64,000 nt of DNA from Ardenticatenaceae bacterium (GTDB lineage Bacteria > Chloroflexota > Anaerolineae > Promineifilales > Promineifilaceae): positions 27,969-91,968 of the forward strand of contig JACKBR010000018.1 in assembly GCA_020634495.1 (NCBI GenBank), in the 5' to 3' direction. The notes beneath the pieces are model-generated. The model made no database searches, was not told the DNA's origin, and saw only the letters and a list, made by a program, of their open reading frames with translations. Both the position numbers and the translations under genes were made by a program. Below are positions 61,645 to 64,000 of the stretch, in pieces; the first letter of the stretch is position 1, and each line of letters begins with the position of its first letter.

Positions 61645-62481
61645 TTATAACGGCCGTTTCATCTCGATGCGGCGGAAGGAGTCAAAGTAGCCTGTTTTTT
61701 GGAACCCAAGCCATTTTTCATCTTCACACAAGTTCTCTGCAATGGAATCTTGCCGTTTGTGCCGCTGGTGCAGCACGGTCAGAATTGCCTCGGTTACTTC
61801 TGTAGGATCGCCCACAGTCACTTCTACAATGACCCGCGTGAGCTGAAGCAAACCAGCGTGGTAAGTGACCCAGCCACGACCGCCGTTTTTTAGCTCCACC
61901 AGCAAGGCAGAAAGGTTACGCACGTTTTGCTGTGACTCGGTTTCGTTTAGCCAATTCGGCCGTTCTTCCCGATGGGAAAGCAAAATAATAGCGTCTTCAT
62001 GGTTAAGCGTTGTGATGCGTCGAATCTGGTCAAAAACGACTTTGTTAAATTCTGCTTTGGGCGCACGTCTGGCTACGATCAGCTCGCGTGTTTCTTTGAA
62101 GCCAAACTTTAGAAAAAGTTTATGGGCTGGCTCATTCCCTTTAATAACCTCCAGCCACATCATTTTTAACGATTCTTGCTGCGCTGCTTCAAGGAGACCC
62201 GTCATTAGGGCGCTGCCGGTGCCTTTGCGCCGACCGGCTGGCAGAACGCCCAGGCGGGTAATCCAGCCGCGTTCGTGGCGCACGCCAAGCATTCCCAAAC
62301 CGAGCATCACGTCATCGTCCACAGCCACACAGGAATGCTCCAGAGAAACGTCGTACACCCGGCAATATTCCATGAGCCGGGCCACGTTCATGGGCATCGG
62401 CACCATGTAATCAACGCGAGTCTCGTTGTAAGCCTCGGTTAATTGCTCGTAGGTAAAATTGCTTGCAGTTTGAAGTTCCAT
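61645..62481 (-). CDS. GNAT acetyltransferase
   Basis: The product is about 278 residues from the ATG at 62481; the longer frame to 62550 would overlap the response-regulator gene. The acetyl-CoA site reads V-L-P-A-G-R-R-K-G-T-G-S-A, followed by E-V-I-K-G-N-E-P-A and F-G-F-K-E. A second part of about 130 residues may be a degenerate second GNAT domain. The substrate is unknown. Confidence 0.8.
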   Translation of the reverse strand: MELQTASNFTYEQLTEAYNETRVDYMVPMPMNVARLMEYCRVYDVSLEHSCVAVDDDVMLGLGMLGVRHERGWITRLGVLPAGRRKGTGSALMTGLLEAAQQESLKMMWLEVIKGNEPAHKLFLKFGFKETRELIVARRAPKAEFNKVVFDQIRRITTLNHEDAIILLSHREERPNWLNETESQQNVRNLSALLVELKNGGRGWVTYHAGLLQLTRVIVEVTVGDPTEVTEAILTVLHQRHKRQDSIAENLCEDEKWLGFQKTGYFDSFRRIEMKRPL

Positions 62482-62509
62482 GCTTGCTGCTGAAATGTGT
62501 TTTGCGGGT

Positions 62510-62881
62510 TTAGGCATCATTATAGAAATAGGCGGCAACTTGATCGGCAAAGGTTTTTACATTGATAGGTTTGGTAATGCAACCGTCACAACCATATTGC
62601 TGGGCCATTTCTAACGCTTTGTCTGAAGGCCAGGCGGTGATAGCCACTATCGGGATATTTTCCATATCGGGAATTTGTTTTAGCAGGGTAACGACGGTTT
62701 GCCCGTCCACATCGGGCAAACCCATATCTACCAAGATGAGGTCTGGCTTTTCTTCGATTGCCAGAGAGACTCCCGTTTCCCCATCTGCTGCATGCAGCAG
62801 GCGATAATTGTGTGGTTCAAGAACGCGCTCAACTAACAGGCGGTTGGCGCGATTGTCTTCTATTTGTAATATGGTTTTCAT
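62510..62881 (-). CDS. Single-domain response regulator (CheY-like)
   Basis: The 123-residue receiver domain has the acidic pair E8-D9, phospho-acceptor D52 (L-V-D-M-G-L-P-D), a Thr in A-I-T-A and the conserved Lys in I-T-K-P-I. All catalytic positions are intact. There is no output domain. It could receive phosphate from an orphan kinase such as the one at 41247-42446, but that link is a guess. Confidence 0.9.
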   Translation of the reverse strand: MKTILQIEDNRANRLLVERVLEPHNYRLLHAADGETGVSLAIEEKPDLILVDMGLPDVDGQTVVTLLKQIPDMENIPIVAITAWPSDKALEMAQQYGCDGCITKPINVKTFADQVAAYFYNDA

Positions 62882-62889
62882 CAGTTAGA

Positions 62890-63144
62890 TCATGTTTGTG
62901 GCGGCGGCACGGGCAGGTCGGCAACGGCCGTATCACGCCATTTCATCCCTTCGTCAATTAACATGACCGGGATTCCGTCTCGGATAGGATATTTCATGTT
63001 GGTGTCGGCGCAAACCAGCCAGCAACCATGAACAATTTCTAATTTTCCAGGATCATCCCCAAACTCTGTTGATTGTACTGCCATTGGACAGCGCAAAATC
63101 TCAAGTAATTGAGGGCTGATGGGTAAATCACTACTGGGTGTCAT
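62890..63144 (-). CDS. Trm112-like protein
   Basis: The 84-residue protein resembles the Trm112/UPF0434 family: L-L-E-I-L-R-C-P, then V-C-A-D-T-N-M-K-Y-P-I-R-D-G-I-P-V-M-L. Trm112 acts as a zinc-binding partner that stabilises methyltransferases; only two or three Cys remain, so zinc binding is uncertain. GAGGAA precedes the ATG. Confidence 0.8.
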   Translation of the reverse strand: MTPSSDLPISPQLLEILRCPMAVQSTEFGDDPGKLEIVHGCWLVCADTNMKYPIRDGIPVMLIDEGMKWRDTAVADLPVPPPQT

Positions 63145-63225
63145 GCAATTCCTCGCTTTATATTTTCACGTAAACGTTTCTGGCAATCATACGCATCTTC
63201 AAAAAAGTGGCAAACGGGTCAGGCG

Positions 63226-64000
63226 CTAGGGGTCTCGCACGCAGCGGAAGCCCACGGCCGAACTGATAAAGTCTGGCGTGAGCGAGCTGCGATTGGTGGC
63301 CCGAATGCGATCTGCCTGGTTATTAAATGGCCAGGCGCCACCCCGAATAACGCGGGCAAATCCGGTTTCTGGCCCGGATGGATTGCTAATATTGCTTTCT
63401 GCGTACCAGGTTTCTTTGTACCAATCGGCCGTCCATTCCCACATGCTGCCAGCCATGCTAAAAATACCAAAAGCGCTGGCCCCGTTGGGTAACGCATCCA
63501 CCGGTTTTAGATTTTCGTAGCTGTCGCTTTGGAAAACGGCCCGGTCGCCTTCTGGTTCTGGTTGGATGCTGCCCCAGGGATAGATACGGCCGTCTGTCCC
63601 TCTGGCGGCGTATTCCCATTCTGCTTCCGTGGGCAGGCGGGCTCGCACCGATTCGCAATACAACTTGGCACCATACCAGCTTACATGGTTGATGGGGTAG
63701 TTGGCGTAGCCAGTGGTGGGAAAATATTGTACGGTGCCATCCCCTAAATCTTGTCGTACAAGATAGCTGGTATAGCCAGCCAGCTCTTGTGGCCAGGCAC
63801 AATCAACCCCTTCGCAGGCTCGTTCGTAAGAGCCGAGCCTGTTTAGGAAAGCAGCATACTGCTCCACATTCACCTCAAATTTGTCCATGTAAAACTGCGA
63901 GAGGCGCACCTCGTGGGCCGGACGTTCATCTGGGGCGGCTACAAAATCATCCTCTGCGGCTCCCATGGTAAACATGCCAGCCGGAATGAGCAGCATAACC
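63226..64000 (-). CDS. Formylglycine-generating-enzyme-type (SUMF1) protein, 5' partial
   Basis: The frame is open to the window edge, so the N-terminus is missing. The visible 256 residues form the FGE-sulfatase fold: P-A-G-M-F-T-M-G, L-P-T-E-A-E-W-E-Y-A-A-R-G, G-S-M-W-E-W-T and R-V-I-R-G-G-A-W, ending V-G-F-R-C-V-R. Active sulfatase-activating enzymes need two Cys in the C-terminal part; only one clear Cys is visible near the end. A binding or kinase-associated role is therefore also possible. Confidence 0.8.
   Translation of the reverse strand, partial: VMLLIPAGMFTMGAAEDDFVAAPDERPAHEVRLSQFYMDKFEVNVEQYAAFLNRLGSYERACEGVDCAWPQELAGYTSYLVRQDLGDGTVQYFPTTGYANYPINHVSWYGAKLYCESVRARLPTEAEWEYAARGTDGRIYPWGSIQPEPEGDRAVFQSDSYENLKPVDALPNGASAFGIFSMAGSMWEWTADWYKETWYAESNISNPSGPETGFARVIRGGAWPFNNQADRIRATNRSSLTPDFISSAVGFRCVRDP

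Larger units (their letters stand above)
1..64000. repeat. Highly iterated palindrome ACGGCCGT
   Basis: The 8-mer ACGGCCGT, most often inside AACGGCCGTT, occurs about 95 times by eye count (first at 369-376, next at 1109-1116), about 1.5 per kb. By my own estimate about one copy is expected from base composition. Near variants ending in GA, GC or starting with GC or TC add several dozen CGGCCG cores. It occurs in coding and non-coding DNA and in all three reading phases, seen as T-A-V, N-G-R and R-P in proteins. It is scarce in the pilus genes and the cadherin gene. Confidence 0.9.

Overview
The window looks like part of a Chloroflexota genome, probably Anaerolineae-like. This is inferred from gene content, not from a marker gene. 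The clues are Tad/Flp-type pseudopilins with long Thr/Pro linkers, BTAD-type regulators fused to ATPases, secreted cadherin/CARDB/PPC proteins, TrmFO, a eukaryotic-type UDP-glucose pyrophosphorylase and an rpsF-ssb-rpsR operon. Base composition is close to half G+C. Gene density is high. I found no rRNA, tRNA, CRISPR array or insertion sequence.

Layout. 0-6.5 kb: 3' part of an SPFH membrane-protein gene cut by the window edge, a divergent promoter with a twin operator-like repeat, an SRPBCC-PDZ-DinB fusion, a metallo-beta-lactamase-fold hydrolase, an MFS exporter and an ArsR-type regulator. 6.6-15.8 kb: a six-gene minus-strand operon of pseudopilins (TadE/TadG/Flp N-termini) fused to large extracellular modules (CBM6, DNRLRE, CARDB) plus a secreted beta-propeller protein. 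15.9-20.4 kb: a divergent BTAD-ATPase regulator, then a membrane-ATPase gene broken by many frameshifts. 20.5-22.1 kb: a hypothetical gene and a Phd/VapC toxin-antitoxin pair. 22.2-48.1 kb: mostly housekeeping genes, namely a fused 2-oxoacid dehydrogenase E1, S6-SSB-S18, a PPIase, an rRNA/tRNA 2'-O-methyltransferase, succinyl-CoA synthetase, RsmD, purine nucleoside phosphorylase, a Xer recombinase, nicotinate phosphoribosyltransferase, UGPase, TrmFO, a histidine kinase, a MuiA-like protein, HflX, an M20 peptidase and an acyl-CoA dehydrogenase. 48.2-57.3 kb: a minus-strand surface/signalling block in which two transmembrane kinase-fold proteins with degraded catalytic motifs alternate with secreted cadherin/CARDB proteins. 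57.4-64 kb: a penicillin-acylase-family hydrolase, an M23 peptidase, threonine dehydratase, a GNAT enzyme, a response regulator, a Trm112-like protein and a partial formylglycine-generating-enzyme-type protein.

The most striking DNA-level signal is an 8-bp palindrome, ACGGCCGT, often extended to AACGGCCGTT. I counted about 95 exact copies by eye, where about one is expected from composition. It occurs in all reading phases and on genes of unrelated function, like the HIP1 palindrome of cyanobacteria, and is nearly absent from the pilus genes. The most interesting protein systems are the carbohydrate-binding pseudopilin operon and the pair of membrane pseudokinases with SH3-like and LysM ectodomains.
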